64,000 nucleotides of DNA. It comes from Nymphaea colorata (lineage: Eukaryota > Streptophyta > Magnoliopsida > Nymphaeales > Nymphaeaceae). The stretch covers positions 5,778,972-5,842,971 of the forward strand of contig NC_045146.1 of assembly GCF_008831285.2 (NCBI RefSeq). Reading direction: 5' to 3'. Made by a program: the position numbers and the translations under genes. Below the pieces are notes generated by a model. The model saw nothing but the letters and a program-made list of their open reading frames with translations, had not been told where the DNA came from and did no database searches. How positions within the stretch are numbered: the first letter of the stretch is position 1; the number at the start of each line of letters is the position of its first letter. Below, piece after piece: positions 1-12,351 of this stretch.

Positions 1-237
1 AAAAACAAAAGGAATAGTCCCATTGGATATTAGCGTGGAAAATAAATAATAAATTGAAGCCGTGGTCATATAAACAACTAGAAGTTTTTTTTTTTTTTTT
101 CTATTGGCTGATGATAAAAAAATATTAATAAAAATACTTGGAAGCCACTGTTTCTTGATGCTGTGACAACAAAATCAAATGGTGGTGTAAGAGATGACGA
201 AGCGCCGGCCCTTTTCTGTTTTCAAAATATTGTGTGC

Positions 238-272
<35 letters not shown>

Positions 273-1090
273 CACGCTGGTGCATTTCCCTTGATTCAGT
301 AAATGGCACGTATTTTTTTCGTGGAGAATTTTTTGTTTAAAACTCCTCTAATTGTAATCAAAAGACCAAAATTTCTTATTTAAGCTTTTGGCTTGCTTAG
401 AGGCACGATGCACCTTGATCCTACGAGAGGGAGGGGAGATATCTCTTACTTGGGTAGTAACATATTTCTTCAGCACACCTGAATTGAATTGATCGCTAAC
501 AAGTAAAATTCATGTCTGCGTTAAAATAATTTATAAGGACAGCTTATTTTCCAATTACAACTTGGTTATGACACTGAGATTGGATCCTGATTTTTTGGTG
601 AGCAAGAAAAAAAAAAAAATTCATTCTTACTGCCTGGCTGAGAGGAGAAGTTTTTACCCTTTGGTCTATTCTCGCAAGATATGAGGCCTGTTTTTAGTGT
701 TTTGGAGTAATTCTCTGCCATACTTCAACTTTCATATTTGTGTCAATCTTTTGCAGTACCGAAGTTAACATTATTATGTCAGGGTAAAGTACCAAAGTTG
801 ACAGTACTATGAGAGTTTGAAATGGATGCGAGTATCACCCCATCGGATGCCTAAACTCCATATGACCTTTAAAGAAGATCAAAACTTCAATAAAGATAAA
901 AAAGTACATTTCTTCACCTAAGCCGGTAGGGATCTGCCAACCCTGGATTTAATTTACCATATAAACCTTTTCTTCTGTTTAAATTGAGCAAAAAGTTTTG
1001 CTAAATAACGTGGTGAAATGAAATACCAACATTCTGAAAACTAAGTTAAAGACTTCATGGAGAAACTTTACACATATTTCTTGCATCGGG
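1..1090. repeat. Partial third copy of the long LTR-like repeat
   Basis: This segment aligns by eye with about 3,825-5,050 and 16,080-17,050. Shared blocks include the stretch after TTGGATAT near the left edge, the CACGATGCACCTT block and the run ending CTTGCATCGGG. At 1,090 it stops matching: the other copies continue into TACCCATTTCCTAAATTAG and this one does not. It contains a TA/TG microsatellite at about 239-272. It is probably a fragment of another LTR of the same family, cut by the window edge on the left and broken on the right. Confidence 0.6.
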
Positions 1091-1264
1091 TACCAAAATC
1101 CTTCACTAATCCACCAAATTCAGTCCAAAGTCGCCTTCCTGAACCAATGCATCCACCATAGAGCAAATAATAATCTGACCACCATAATCCCTGTGGTAGC
1201 GGAGCAGTCCCTCAAGCACCTCAATTCCCGATCTGACATCCCTTTGACACCATCCCCATAAACC

Positions 1265-1573
1265 TAGGGCTGGGCACCGGGCCGACCTGCTGCCCGGTAC
1301 CTGGCTCGACTCTGGCACATGCTTGGGTTCAGGAAAAAGAGACCTAGGCTAGCCTGGGTGGGCCTAATAATCAGTTTTTTAATATATATATATATTATAA
1401 TTATTTATATTTATATATTATTTTATATTAAAAATATATTTTTTAAATTTAATCGAGCCGAACCTAGGCCCGGTTTTTGGATGTTGTGCTGGCCCAAGCC
1501 GAACTCGATCTTGGGCCGAGCCGAGCCGAACTCCATATCCAACCGGGCCGGGCCGGGCCGATTCCCAGGCTTA
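1265..1573. mobile_element. Short non-autonomous TIR element, GGGCCG-rich family, copy 1
   Basis: It starts TAGGGCTGGGCACCGGGCCG and ends GGGCCGATTCCCAGGCTTA, so the ends are imperfect inverted repeats. The same ends occur on the elements at 35,130-35,848 and 44,577-45,083, which have clear 8-bp target duplications. No target duplication could be found here, so this copy is probably old or rearranged. The middle is an AT-rich run near 1,380-1,450. No coding capacity. Confidence 0.5.
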
Positions 1574-3354
1574 TTCACACATGACATTCCCATTCCCATT
1601 GCCAATATGACAAAAATACTTTTAATTATTATTACTTTTTATTACTTAAAATTGGTTCTAAAATAGTTTTTAGATATACAAAACGAGCAGACAGACAGAT
1701 AGAGGCCGATGCACATTGGCAAATATAACCCTCATTCGCCCTGCGCCCCTGCAAACTGGCGACAACATCGCTTAAATTGCACCATGCACCACATTGCGTT
1801 CCTAGACTTATGCCTATTCTGATGTAAATAAAGAATTTTTATGTATTTCATTGGCTGGCATTGGACAATAGAAACATTATCTAATAGTGTTCCATAAATT
1901 AGTCTCAATTTATAATGTTTTAAATTTGCCTTAATCTTTATAGAACACAGCCAAACGTCTCCTGTGGGTTTTCTATGTTCTCCCTTCATTTTTTGTTCGA
2001 AGTTTGGTGTTTGTTGGAAGAGTTTAAATGGGCGGCGATGGCGAGGAGCTGCATTGGGAAGAAAGTGCCTAAATTTCAATTTGGTTAGAATGGGTTGCAA
2101 TTCGGCAATTCGTCGATTCATTAAGGGTCTGTTTGCTGGGCTGAAAATAGGAAAAAAAAAATTAAAATTTATTTGTTTTTTTCATTTCCTTTCTTCAAAC
2201 GTGAGAAAAAAAAAACCGTTGAATGGATTTTCAAAAGTCAGTTCCACTTCTGAGGAGGGTGGAAACATATTTTAGAAAGCAAAAAAAAAAAAAAAAAAAA
2301 AAGCCATCAGAGATATTTTGACGAACTCACCAAAATGTTCGAAAGTTCTCTCCCTTTGCCGACTCTTCCCGTTCTCATCGCTGCTGCTTCTCCTCCTCAT
2401 CCTTAAAGACGAAGTCTGCCAGCCCCAAGCTTAAGAACACCAACAGCCCTTCTGACCGCTCCTTCTTGCAGTAGAAAGCACGCGTTCAACATAGATTGAG
2501 AGAAAGACGACGACGGGCGATGGGCAGAGGTCCTCTGCGCGTGGGTGAGAGTGATAGAGAGAGACAGAACGAGTTACTCACCTGCGTTAGAAGTTGTCAT
2601 GCGGAGGAGTAGCCATGGGCGATGAGGGAATTTCCGACGAGGGCTCCTCCTGCTTTTTTTTTCTGCACGTTTGTTGGTTCTGTAGTTGTCTGATGATGAT
2701 ACTCCATTCTTTATAAAAAGATGCCGATTCTTTGTATTCCTTCTTGGAGCTTCACCTTAATTTGTTCTATAATTTTTTAGCTTTCTCACTTGCTTAGGGT
2801 TCCATTTTGAGAAAGATGTGAATGTTTGTAAGATTTGTACTTTTTAGATTTCATTATTTCCCACGCCAACTAAGCTTCTTATTATCAGTTTTGCATATGT
2901 GTGAATGATCCGCTCCTTTGTCAAATTTCTGCTCTTATCCGGGACGCAGATCATTTGTATTCAAGCTAAAGAAACCAACTGAAGGGACATCATTGATTAC
3001 CAAATTGTTACCAACATAAAAAGAAAGGTCCAATTCAAATCGTGTACGGCACTACAACATCTGAAATACAATTGTTTCAGCTGGATAAAATCATAGGACT
3101 TCTTTTTAGGTTAATTCACGTTATGTTAATTCTCATTTTTTAGGTTTGACCTTGATAACTTAGATTAATTCACGTTATGTAAATCTGAAAATATGTTCAT
3201 TTTTCATCAAACTAAAAAATAAATTTCAGTCTTCACACAAACATCAAAATGAGAATCCAAAAGATTTTTCTTATTTTTTTATTTCAAAAAACTTATTTTC
3301 AGGAATATTTTTTTCAATTCTAGATTTCTTTGACATCAAATGGCCCCCCAATGT
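1574..3354. other. Unassigned AT-rich intergenic DNA
   Basis: No gene was recognised. About 2,068-2,125 resembles 14,897-14,940 (both contain CCTAAATTTCAAT followed by GGGTTGCAATT), so part of it is repeat-derived. A poly(A) run lies at about 2,281-2,302. The reading frames here are short and have no recognisable domain. Confidence 0.4.
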
Positions 3355-3355
3355 C

Positions 3356-3383
<28 letters not shown>
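3355..3383. repeat. TA microsatellite
   Basis: Dinucleotide TA run directly at the left boundary of the long repeat copy A. Confidence 0.9.
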
Positions 3384-3387
<4 letters not shown>

Positions 3388-6300
3388 TAAAGATGGGTAC
3401 AAAACAGAAAACTCAACAGGGTCAGGTAGAGCTTCAGCTACCCGTGACAGGCTGACTCCTAGGTTTATGGAGCCTTGGGCCAGCCCGATATTTAGTTGGA
3501 TTGCCACCCATGGCTTTTCCAATTGTGATTTTAATGCAACGAGAGACCGAGCTGATAAAACTGAAACCGAGCTGATATAACTGAAGGTTCCGCTTGAACC
3601 TGATCTGACCCGATGCCAAGCCCTACTACTACATAATTAGTGGTATTATTGAATCAAACTCAATTACGAGTTCAGGTAGGGACGCCACCAACTTGGACTT
3701 ATCCATCTTTTTCAACATCAAATAAATCTTTTCCTGCGTCAACTTCTGGTTTTCTTTAATAATGAAATCCCCATCTTCACTATCATGTCAGTTCTCTAAA
3801 GCAACGTCAGTTGTAGAAAAAGAAAAGTAAGAGTTCAATTGGATATCAGCCTGGAAAACAAATAATTAATTGAAGGCATGGTCAAATAAGCAACTAGAAG
3901 TTTTTTTTTCTTTTTCTTTTTGCTGATGATAAAAAATATTAATAAAAATACTTGGAAGCCACTGTTTCTTGGTGATGTGACATCAAAATCAAATGGTGGT
4001 GTAAGAGATGACGATAATCGAAAGTTATAAAGCGTCGGCCTTTCTCCGTGATGATATTCTGACCGACAACGATCCGTTGAGGTACCATGTATTTCCCTTG
4101 ATTCAGTGCATGGCACATATTTTTTTCATCATAATCTTTAAGGAGATTTTTTTTTTTATCAAAACTCCTCTAATTCTAAACAAAAGAGCAAAATTTCTTA
4201 TTTACGCTTTGGCTTGTTTTGAGGCACGATGCACCTTCATTCTACGAGACGAGAGGGAGGGGAGAGACTTCAGCTCTTACTAGGGCAGCGAGATATTTCT
4301 TCCGCTCTCGTAAATTGATCATTATCAAGTAAAATTCATGTCTGCGTTAAAATAATTTATAAGGACAGCTTATTTGCCAATAACAACTTGGCTAAGACAC
4401 TAAGAGATTGGGTTCCGATTTTTTTGGTGATTCTTAGCTTATTCCCCCAGGTTATTATCAGGTTTGCTTTTGGTCAGGGGTGGAAGGAGAGGGGGCTTGC
4501 TTACGCCATGACCTCACCCAAATTAACTGGGAAAAAAAAATTTACATTAAAAAAGTTAAATTTTTTTTGTTGCGCAATGTATTTTTTGGATTCTGATTTA
4601 GTTTGGCTCTACCCAGATAAGTACGTTGGACCGTTTAACTCCTCCTAAAAAATATCCTAGCTCTGCCCATACTTTTGGTGTCATAGAGTCATGTTTCCGC
4701 CATACTTCAACTTGCATATTGATACCCTTTTTTTACAATACCCAAAGTTGACAACATTATGGTAGTTTAAAATGGATGCCAGCCCCACCCCACCCTATGC
4801 GCAAACTCCTTCATGAGACCTTTAATTTGAAGAAGATCAAAACTTCAATAAAGATAAAAAAGTATACATTTCTTCACGTAAGCCGGTAGGGATCTGCCAA
4901 CGGTGGACTTAATTTACCAGAGAAACCTTTTATTTTGTTTAAATTGAATAAAAAGGTTTTGCCAAATAACGTGGTACATGATATACCAAACATTCTGAAA
5001 ACTAACTTAAGACTTCATGGAGAAACTCTATACATATTTCTTGCATCGGGAAGTACCCATTTCCTAAATTAGAGAGAAAAACTTTGCCTCGGAATCATGC
5101 CATCCCCAAGTAGTTGAACACTGTAATTGGCGTCGCGTTTGACTCATCTGTTCTGGCAAGTTAAGCGTTATTAAAATATTCACGAAGCACCTAGATGGAC
5201 AATCTGCATGCTCGACTAATGTTGGCTTAATGAATGGCAGCATGTTTGAATGTAGAGGAATTAAGTAAGAGGAATTTCAATTTGATTAAGAACGAACTTT
5301 TTTAGCATGTTTATAGAAATAGGCTCCTCTTATATAGCTAAGAGGAATTTCAATGTGATTGAGGATGACCTTTTTTTACCACACTTTTAGGAATAGACAC
5401 TTCTTGTGTTTGATCCAAGCGATGGATATGGCCAAAACTTTTGTAACATTGCCAAAACGAAGTGAGAATAATGCTGTTTAACTCCCATTTCTCTGCCCAT
5501 TTAATCAAAAGGACAAGAACATCCATCTTTGGAGGGACTGGCGCTCGGAGTTTAAGAAATCCATTCCTGAACTGAATCGGCAAAACGATTCAGCTGACTT
5601 GTTGTCTATCAGTTAATGCAGAAATTAATAAAAAAATATACAAATCTTAAAAAAGATATAAAAGATCATATGGCATGTCCGGCTTGTAAGTTGAACTTGT
5701 TTGTCACTTTCTCTATTCAAATAGACCCATTCAAGCCATTAGTTTGAAGCATAAATCAGTTAACACAGCATATATCAACCCTTTTTCTTAGTAAAAGTTA
5801 ATTATCTTTTCAAAGAATTAACTTTTAAATTGTATTTTCTATAAAAGCTCGCTTGCAAACTGAATACAAAACTATTGAAAAAGGGCTTCCACGATGTTGC
5901 GACATTGAGCCAAACACAAAGAATGGAAGACAGGATGCAACACAATTCCAATGGATGGGACACAAAATGCTTTAAAGTAGAGATTACAGCAACTGACCTG
6001 CAGAATAATGTGAGTGAAAGCGGCAGAAGTGAAGTAGAGGGTGATTGACCACATAGAGTTTTAGTTAAGATTCATTAATTATAATATATAATTAGGTTTA
6101 TCACGTGGACTACAGATTGCTTAGACTAGCAAAGTTGATATTTAGCGCTGGAACTAATTCACAAGTTTAAGCAAATGACTTAAGTTCAGTTCAATTTTTT
6201 GAATACATGTTCATGCATACATGCATGTTATTTAGTTGTATCTGATTTTGGAATTATGAGCAACACTAAAATAGGGAAATGAGTCGTATTCATGATATAG

Positions 6301-7797
6301 GCTAGTAATTGAGTTCCAAGAGTGGTTTATTTAATGATAAAAATGTTTTTTTTAGCTTTGAGATGAGCGCAATTGATAATGTAAGCTGATTAGTGATGAT
6401 AGATGTGAAAGTCTGCCCATGCATTAAATTAACTGAGTATGACAGATGTTTATTTACTTTATGCAATCTTTGCTCAGGGCCTGGGTTATCATTTTGATGT
6501 GGGCAACAACCTAGGGCCAGTTTTACATTTCCAAGTTGATGGTATAAGAAAAAGTCAGAGACTGGTCCAATATACCAAAAATGCAAAGTCCAAGGTCAGT
6601 TTTTGGATTGAGGGTTAGGAGAAAGTCTGATAACGGCCCAATATACCGAAAATGAAAAGTTTGATATCTGCACATGTTGCGACTACAAAGAATCGAATCC
6701 AACCGTGAAACATAAAAGGAGCTAGGTTGGGTGGCGCATGGGTTTGGGGACCCATGAGAGGAACCTTTCTTGAATGCAGGGATTGATAAAGTGCTCCTTC
6801 CCCTAGCTACTTAGAAGAGCTTATTCCCACCATGAGGCCGAGAAAGTGGGATGCAGTTACTACACTAACACAGTTGAGCCCAATGACATGTGAATCACGG
6901 TAGTGGTTATCCCAAACTCTACTAATATTCTTAGTGACTCAGTGTTTGAGTTTATGAGCTGCGCAACAGTCTGCCCCAAATACGAAGATGAAATGGGTGG
7001 CATCATATGATTTTACTCAACTGTCACATTTGTATGCATCATAAAAATTCATAAAAGTTGTTCAAATGTATACAAACAAAAGTTGTTCATTCAATTATCT
7101 GTTTTTTCTGTTGTCACTGATGTGATTGGTTTTTGTGGACTCATATCGAGTCCGCTTTGCTGGAACACCGAAGAAATTGGCGAACCAAACTTAGTGAAAC
7201 TTTTGAACTACAATTCGGGTATTATCATCAGTGCTGGAGTAAGCTTGTCTGCAGTGATGATACTCATTATTATTTTAACAATCAATACAATACATAAACT
7301 TTACACTCAAAAGATATATCAAATATCTTGTCATGATTTTCATTGTACTCAGTGGCTGCGCTGATGCTATGACTATTTGCTTTCATTAGGTTCTTACTAT
7401 GTAATAGATGATACTCATTGATAGGACCGCTGAAAGGATGGGGGATTGCTGGGAAGAAATGTGACAATGTCATATACATTTCCCCTATGCACTTTTTTTC
7501 TTTTTTACATACTTGTACAATTTTTTGGTTGTTTGAAATTAAAACTTGAGAGTTGTGGCTCAACAACATTTATATAAAGTCATGATTTTTATTAACAGGT
7601 GTTTCTCATTAGAAACATTAACTGTTAGGGCAACTCGTGTCGTGCGTTAATTACACAGGCAATTAATTTATACATGATAGATCGATCAGCCCTACGCCAA
7701 CTATGTAGGTGTGTGATTGTTCTGCTTTTGGTACAAAAAAGATATTTTTATCTATTTCCTTTTAGTGTTCAACTGTGCATGACATAGGAGTGTTACA
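3382..7797 (+). mobile_element. Long direct repeat, copy A: putative giant 5' LTR
   Basis: About 4.4 kb that aligns with 15,123-22,671 once a TRIM and a truncated Gypsy element are removed from the latter. The match runs from AAATAAAGATGGGTACAAAAC to the final TACA. Five bases after the end of this copy lies a perfect tRNA-Met primer-binding site, the expected position for a 5' LTR. No long coding frame is present; the short frames inside are not supported. The left boundary is approximate because a TA microsatellite abuts it and no terminal TG or target duplication could be fixed. A plain segmental duplication is the alternative. Confidence 0.5.
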
Positions 7798-7802
7798 TTT
7801 AT

Positions 7803-7814
7803 TGGTATCAGAGC
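7803..7814 (+). promoter_or_regulatory. Primer-binding site (tRNA-Met type)
   Basis: TGGTATCAGAGC, the standard plant LTR-retrotransposon primer site. It lies just after the end of long repeat copy A (…GTGTTACA, then TTTAT). Copy B lacks it at the equivalent place, as expected of a 3' LTR. Confidence 0.7.
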
Positions 7815-7994
7815 AACCCCATTCTTTCTTAGATAAGGCTCTGATCATAACATCGTTCGACAAGTGAGTATTAGGTAAAAGTTATTGTTAAGATATTGAG
7901 AAATTCATTATGAGTTGCTTTAGATAGAACATATTGAAAAGTTATCTAATAAGAAATAAAAATTTGTGCATTATATAGAGTAAGGCCTTCATTT

Positions 7995-8376
7995 ATGAAA
8001 AAATGTCTCAATATTCTAGACAGAGGTCTCGGCAAGAGGCCGCAAGAAAGAGACAAGGGGCATAAGCTAGAGACCAGATTGACCTCATGCAGATTCTATG
8101 GAAAATTTTTGGGTCTTTGCATAACATGGCTCAGGCAAGTGCTCATTGGCAGATTTGACTTCATCAGAACCAACTATGGTAGAACAAGTAGTTACTGACA
8201 ACCAACATAAGCAATTCATGAACTTAAATCCACCGAAATTTACAGGACGTACAGACACATTGGATGCCAAAGAGTGGTTAAATGAAATCAAAGAAGGTTT
8301 TGAACTGGCGGATATACTAGCTAACCTAAAACCCGAGTTTGGCACCTACATGCTTGGCAGAGATGCCAAAAACTAG
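7995..8376 (+). pseudogene. Gypsy-type gag remnant
   Basis: A decayed piece of the Gag polyprotein that would coat retrotransposon RNA. The frame from 8,146 contains LNPPKFTGR followed by KEWLNEIKEGFEL, matching the conserved start of the Gypsy gag domain (the usual pattern is LNPPxFxG…WLxxIExxF). A second frame upstream (about 8,060-8,140) reads RDQIDLMQI…NMAQASA, so there is a frameshift between the two halves. After 8,376 the frame stops and the rest of gag and all of pol are absent. It lies 190 bp after a primer-binding site, the right place for gag. Function is lost. Confidence 0.6.
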
Positions 8377-8439
8377 GGGAAAACTATTAAGCAGATAAAG
8401 TTTGACATTCAAGCAGTAACTTGAGAACAATTTAGGCAG

Positions 8440-9243
8440 AGTTTCACATAAAGATAACTGTATAGAGAGAGAAGAATATATTTTGGTGTATCATTCCAAT
8501 TTTATCAGATGCCTCCAAAGAGATATTACTTTACAGCTCCTGCATTTCTCTCTGTGATTAAAGGGTTGTGCTTGAAGTTGAGATTTCCGTTGGTGAGTTC
8601 TCATCGCCATCGAGCCAGAAGAAGTTTCGGTGTTCTGCTAAATAGTGAGGTATATATATCGTTTGTCCCTCAATTTTATAAAACATTGGTGGAAGCTCAA
8701 TTGCTTGAAGCTGTTTCCTTGAACAAGTAATTATACTCATTTTAGTTGTTATCGGACACAGAACAAATATCTCTTTGTTTATTTTAAAAATGAAAGGTCC
8801 CACTCAACATATTCCGATTCATGTTGATGACATTGCAATAGCAAGAACTCGAATGAGCTTATCCAACTCCGGATGCATGGAAAAGCAAGGAATTGGTGGT
8901 TGCCTTAGCAACAGATCATCTAGGGCCCTCACATAACTTTCTTGTCTTGAAGTTTGATTCTAGAATCTCTCCAATGTTCATGTTGCAATGAAGGAACACG
9001 TTTTGGCCTCTCCAAAAAAGTTTCTCTGCGAGGTGCTAAGCGTCCACCACTAACATGTCTTTGCTACCAGCCTTCTCCACTTTTGATGGCCCTCAATTCA
9101 CCAGGAAATCCAACTTTGTATGCAAGTAGTGAAGAAGGATTACAAAGCCCCACAACGATTTGACTAAATACTGCCTTTGCAATTAAAAATCTCCGATAAT
9201 AAATGCAAGATCCAATAGATTCCAGCCAGATGTTAGTCAAGGG
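8440..9243. repeat. Interior module of the LARD-like element, left part
   Basis: From AAGATAACTG onward this aligns with 29,250-30,242, sharing GTGTATCATTCCA, CTCTCTGTGATTAAAG, the ATTCCGATT block and the CCAACTTTGTATGC-like block. The last five bases AAGGG (9,239-9,243) are the target site of the Copia insertion that splits the module. No coding capacity is recognised. Confidence 0.6.
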
Positions 9244-9561
9244 TGTTACAACTTCTTGGAGAAAATCACCTCATGAGTTGCCTTATTTTGTTATGGAAAG
9301 ACAACTCCTAGAAGAACGTTGAAGAAAGGGATGTTGAAGAGATGAACATTGTCTTCTTTCCTTCTCATCGTTTCCTCTCTTAGTTTTTTCAGCCGTTGTA
9401 AACTCAAAATAAATTGTACCACTGCAACGAGCAAAGTAGTAACAACAGAAATAAAAAATTGGTGACTTCTCCCTTGGACATAGGCGTTCAAGCGGAACCA
9501 CGTAAATCCTGCCCCTGTTTTTCCTCTTGATTGACACTCCATTAGATTCATTTTCTTAACA
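9244..9561 (+). repeat. Copia copy 1, 5' LTR
   Basis: Starts TGTTACAACTTCTTGG and ends TTTTCTTAACA. Matches 13,876-14,191 with about 95% identity by eye. Confidence 0.9.
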
Positions 9562-9573
9562 TGGTATCAGAGC
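9562..9573 (+). promoter_or_regulatory. Copia copy 1 primer-binding site
   Basis: TGGTATCAGAGC immediately after the 5' LTR, complementary to the 3' end of initiator tRNA-Met. Confidence 0.9.
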
Positions 9574-9638
9574 ACATCTCTGCATAAGGCTCTGTTCTTT
9601 TTCTTTCTGTTATCAAAGAACATCCTTTGCTTATACCT

Positions 9639-10584
9639 ATGGCAGAATCACATGGTAACGACATCAGAGATTCATCCAAGACATTAAAGGATGATCACAG
9701 CAATCATACTCTGAAGATCACCTCAGCATTGCTGAATGGAGCAAACTACCTCAGTTGGGCCAGAGCAGCTTGACTCTTCCTCAGCAGCAGATCAAAGATT
9801 GGGTACATAAATGGTGACATCAAACAGCTACCCAAGACAGATCCACAATACAAAGGATGTGAGTTAGAGAACGATCTGGTAATGTCTTGGCTCTTAAACT
9901 CTATGGAATCTCATACATTTGATACACTTTTATATCAAGAGACTGCAAAAGAACTATGGGAAACTTTGAGAGATCTTTTTAGTGAACAAAACAATGCTGC
10001 TAGAGTTTATCAGATTCAGGTCGAAATTGCTAAGTTAATCCTTGGACAAGCCTTTACATATGTACTTAAGCCAAAATGCAGTTTATGGGAAGAACTTATG
10101 CAATATACACCACCAACCTCAGATCTAGAAATTTACAAACAACGCGTTGAGAAAGACAAGGTGTTCAAAATTCTTGCTGGCCTTGCCAGTGACTATGAAG
10201 GATTCAGAAGTCAAATTCTTATGACTACTACCCTTCCTAGATTCAATAGTGTATGTCAAGCTATACAACAAGAATACTCTAGGCGTGAAGTCATGAACCA
10301 ATCGCCCAATACCCAAACCAGTTAGGAATCATCTGAGAAGATGGCTTATCTTGCTCTCAACGATGCAGCCAACTCAAAAAATCAAAATAGCAGCAGCTAC
10401 CAAAGAAACCGGAACAAGATCAAGTGCACTCATTGCAAAAAACCAGGTCATGTCCATAAGAAATGCTGGGAATTGGTCAGGCGTCCTACTAGGGAGGAGG
10501 TACCCATGTCCAAGCAAAGCGACAACAAATTTCGTCACCAAAGAAGATCTGGAAAAAAAATTTTCAGCAATTTTCCAAGACTAA
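9639..10584 (+). pseudogene. Copia copy 1 gag
   Basis: Remnant of the Gag protein. From the ATG at 9,639 the frame reads MAESHGND and carries the UBN2-like Copia gag pattern (LLNGANYLSW, then LWETLRDLFS, then FLAGL-like FKILAGLASDYEGF). A zinc knuckle follows, C-x2-C-x4-H-x4-C, seen as CTHCKKPGHVHKKC at about 10,424-10,466. An in-frame TGA breaks it near 9,769 and a TAG at 10,323 separates the gag core from the zinc knuckle. It shows what the element encoded, but no full Gag could be made. Confidence 0.8.
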
Positions 10585-10639
10585 CTTAGTTTCCTCCCAA
10601 CCTGCCCACAACAAAAAGGGTACGTCTCATGCTCTTTAC

Positions 10640-11900
10640 ACTTTTTCAAATGAATCTCCTTGGATTATTGATTCCGGTGCTACAGATCACATGATGAGTG
10701 ACTCTTTAAAACTAGCTAATTTAGAAAATATAAAAAAGGGTCATGTTTTTACTGCTAATGGAGCTCCTATTGCTGTCAATGGGACTGGGAAAGCATCTTT
10801 GCTTGAGAATAAAGCATGCTCTACAGTTTTATACGTGCCCAAAATTTGTGTTAGTTTAATTTCTGTTAGTAAATTAACAAAATCTCACAACTGTTTGGTT
10901 ACTTTTTCTCCAAAGGAAGTGATCTTTCAGGACCTTACAACGAGGAGGGAGATTGGAAAGGGGCGTGAACTCAATGGGCTGTACGTGTTGGATCAGCCAG
11001 ACTCTAGCCTTCTTACCTACTCGAAGAATGCACATTTTTCAAAATATCATAAGTGGCATTCCCGTATGGGGCATATTTCAGACCGTACTTTTAAACTTTT
11101 GTTTCCTAATGTTCATGTTGATCATTTTATTTGTGATGCATGTGAATTTACTAAGTCATCTAGATTACCTTTTCATCATGCTACTGAACGATCTGCTGAA
11201 TTTTTTAATTTGGTACATTCTCATGTTTGGGGAATAGCCCCGGTAGACTCTTATTTGGTTATAAATATTATGTGACTTTCATTGATGACAAGTCTCGTGT
11301 TACATGGTTATTTTTTTTAATTCAAAAGTGAAGTCCCAAAAAATTTTGAAGAATTTTATAACATGATTTTTACACAATATGGAATTAAAACAAAAAAGCT
11401 TCGATCTGACAATGGTGGGGAATACATGCACGAAACATTAAAAGAGTTCATGAGAAAACACAGAACTCAACCACAAAACTCTTGTGTCGGAACCCCGCAA
11501 CAAAACGGAGTGGCAGAACGCAAAAATTGGTAATTACTCAATATTGCCCGTTCTCTCATGATACACATGAACGTTCCCCAACATTTTTGAACTGATGCTA
11601 ATGGAACAGCTTGCTACCTCACCAATACAATTCCAAGCTCTAGTATTGACTACAAAATTCCTCTTAAAATCTTATTAAGTAGAAAAATATCCATCCAACA
11701 CTTAAAGGTGTTTGGGTGCAAGTGTTTTTCTCACATACAAGCTGGTTTTCGAAATAAACTTGACAAAAGAGCTATGAAGTGTATTTTTCCTGGTTATCCT
11801 AGTAGAAAAAAATGGATACAAATGTTATGATCCTCATTTAAAAAAATATTTTGTGACTCGAGACGTCAAATTCTTTGAGCAAGAGCCATAGACCTTTCTA
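10640..11900 (+). pseudogene. Copia copy 1 protease and integrase
   Basis: The aspartic protease signature WIIDSGATDHMM lies at about 10,659-10,694. The GAG-pre-integrase motif KWHSRMGHIS and a zinc-binding CDACEF follow. In the integrase core the first catalytic Asp of the usual HSDVWG is replaced (the text reads HSHVWG, about 11,217-11,234), while the second Asp (RSDNGGEY) and the Glu (QQNGVAERKN) remain. Frameshifts after 11,275 and a stop just after RKNW break the domain. A catalytically dead integrase is inferred even where the frame is open. Confidence 0.8.
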
Positions 11901-12351
11901 GCAGGGAGAAACAAATTCTACAAAAGTCGACAGCTCCACTCGTCCACTACTTGGAATTTTTTATGAAGTTCATGGATCTTATCATGCTTCTCCTGAGCCT
12001 CTTGTCGATGAAAATGCCTCCAGTGAAGACCAACACCAAAACCTTTGTAAACATGAGTCAGCTGAGTTAGCCCCTCAACCTGAACCTACCATTCAATTAG
12101 ACCAACCTATGGCGAACCAACAAACAAGTCAACTTAAGCCCACCACTATGGAAAACCCTAGGCAGTCATCAAGACTAAAAAAACCTCCATCAAAGCTTAG
12201 TGACTACTACACTTATTTATCCACCCACAACTGTCACTCTATCGACAACTACTTTACCTTTGACAACATCTCTGAATTCTTCAAAGACTATATCCTAAAA
12301 ACCTATTATATCCAAGAACTGAAAAACTATGAGGAGGCTAGCAAAAATAAA

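Noticed and set aside
1106-1318. 70-codon minus-strand frame containing DYGGQIIICSMVDALVQEGD
   Set aside because: Half of it overlaps the end of a TIR element and no domain could be named. Not supported as a gene.
6700-6960. Possible structured RNA (GC-richer block repeated at 21,630-21,880)
   Set aside because: It is simply part of the long repeat. No tRNA arms or conserved boxes were found.
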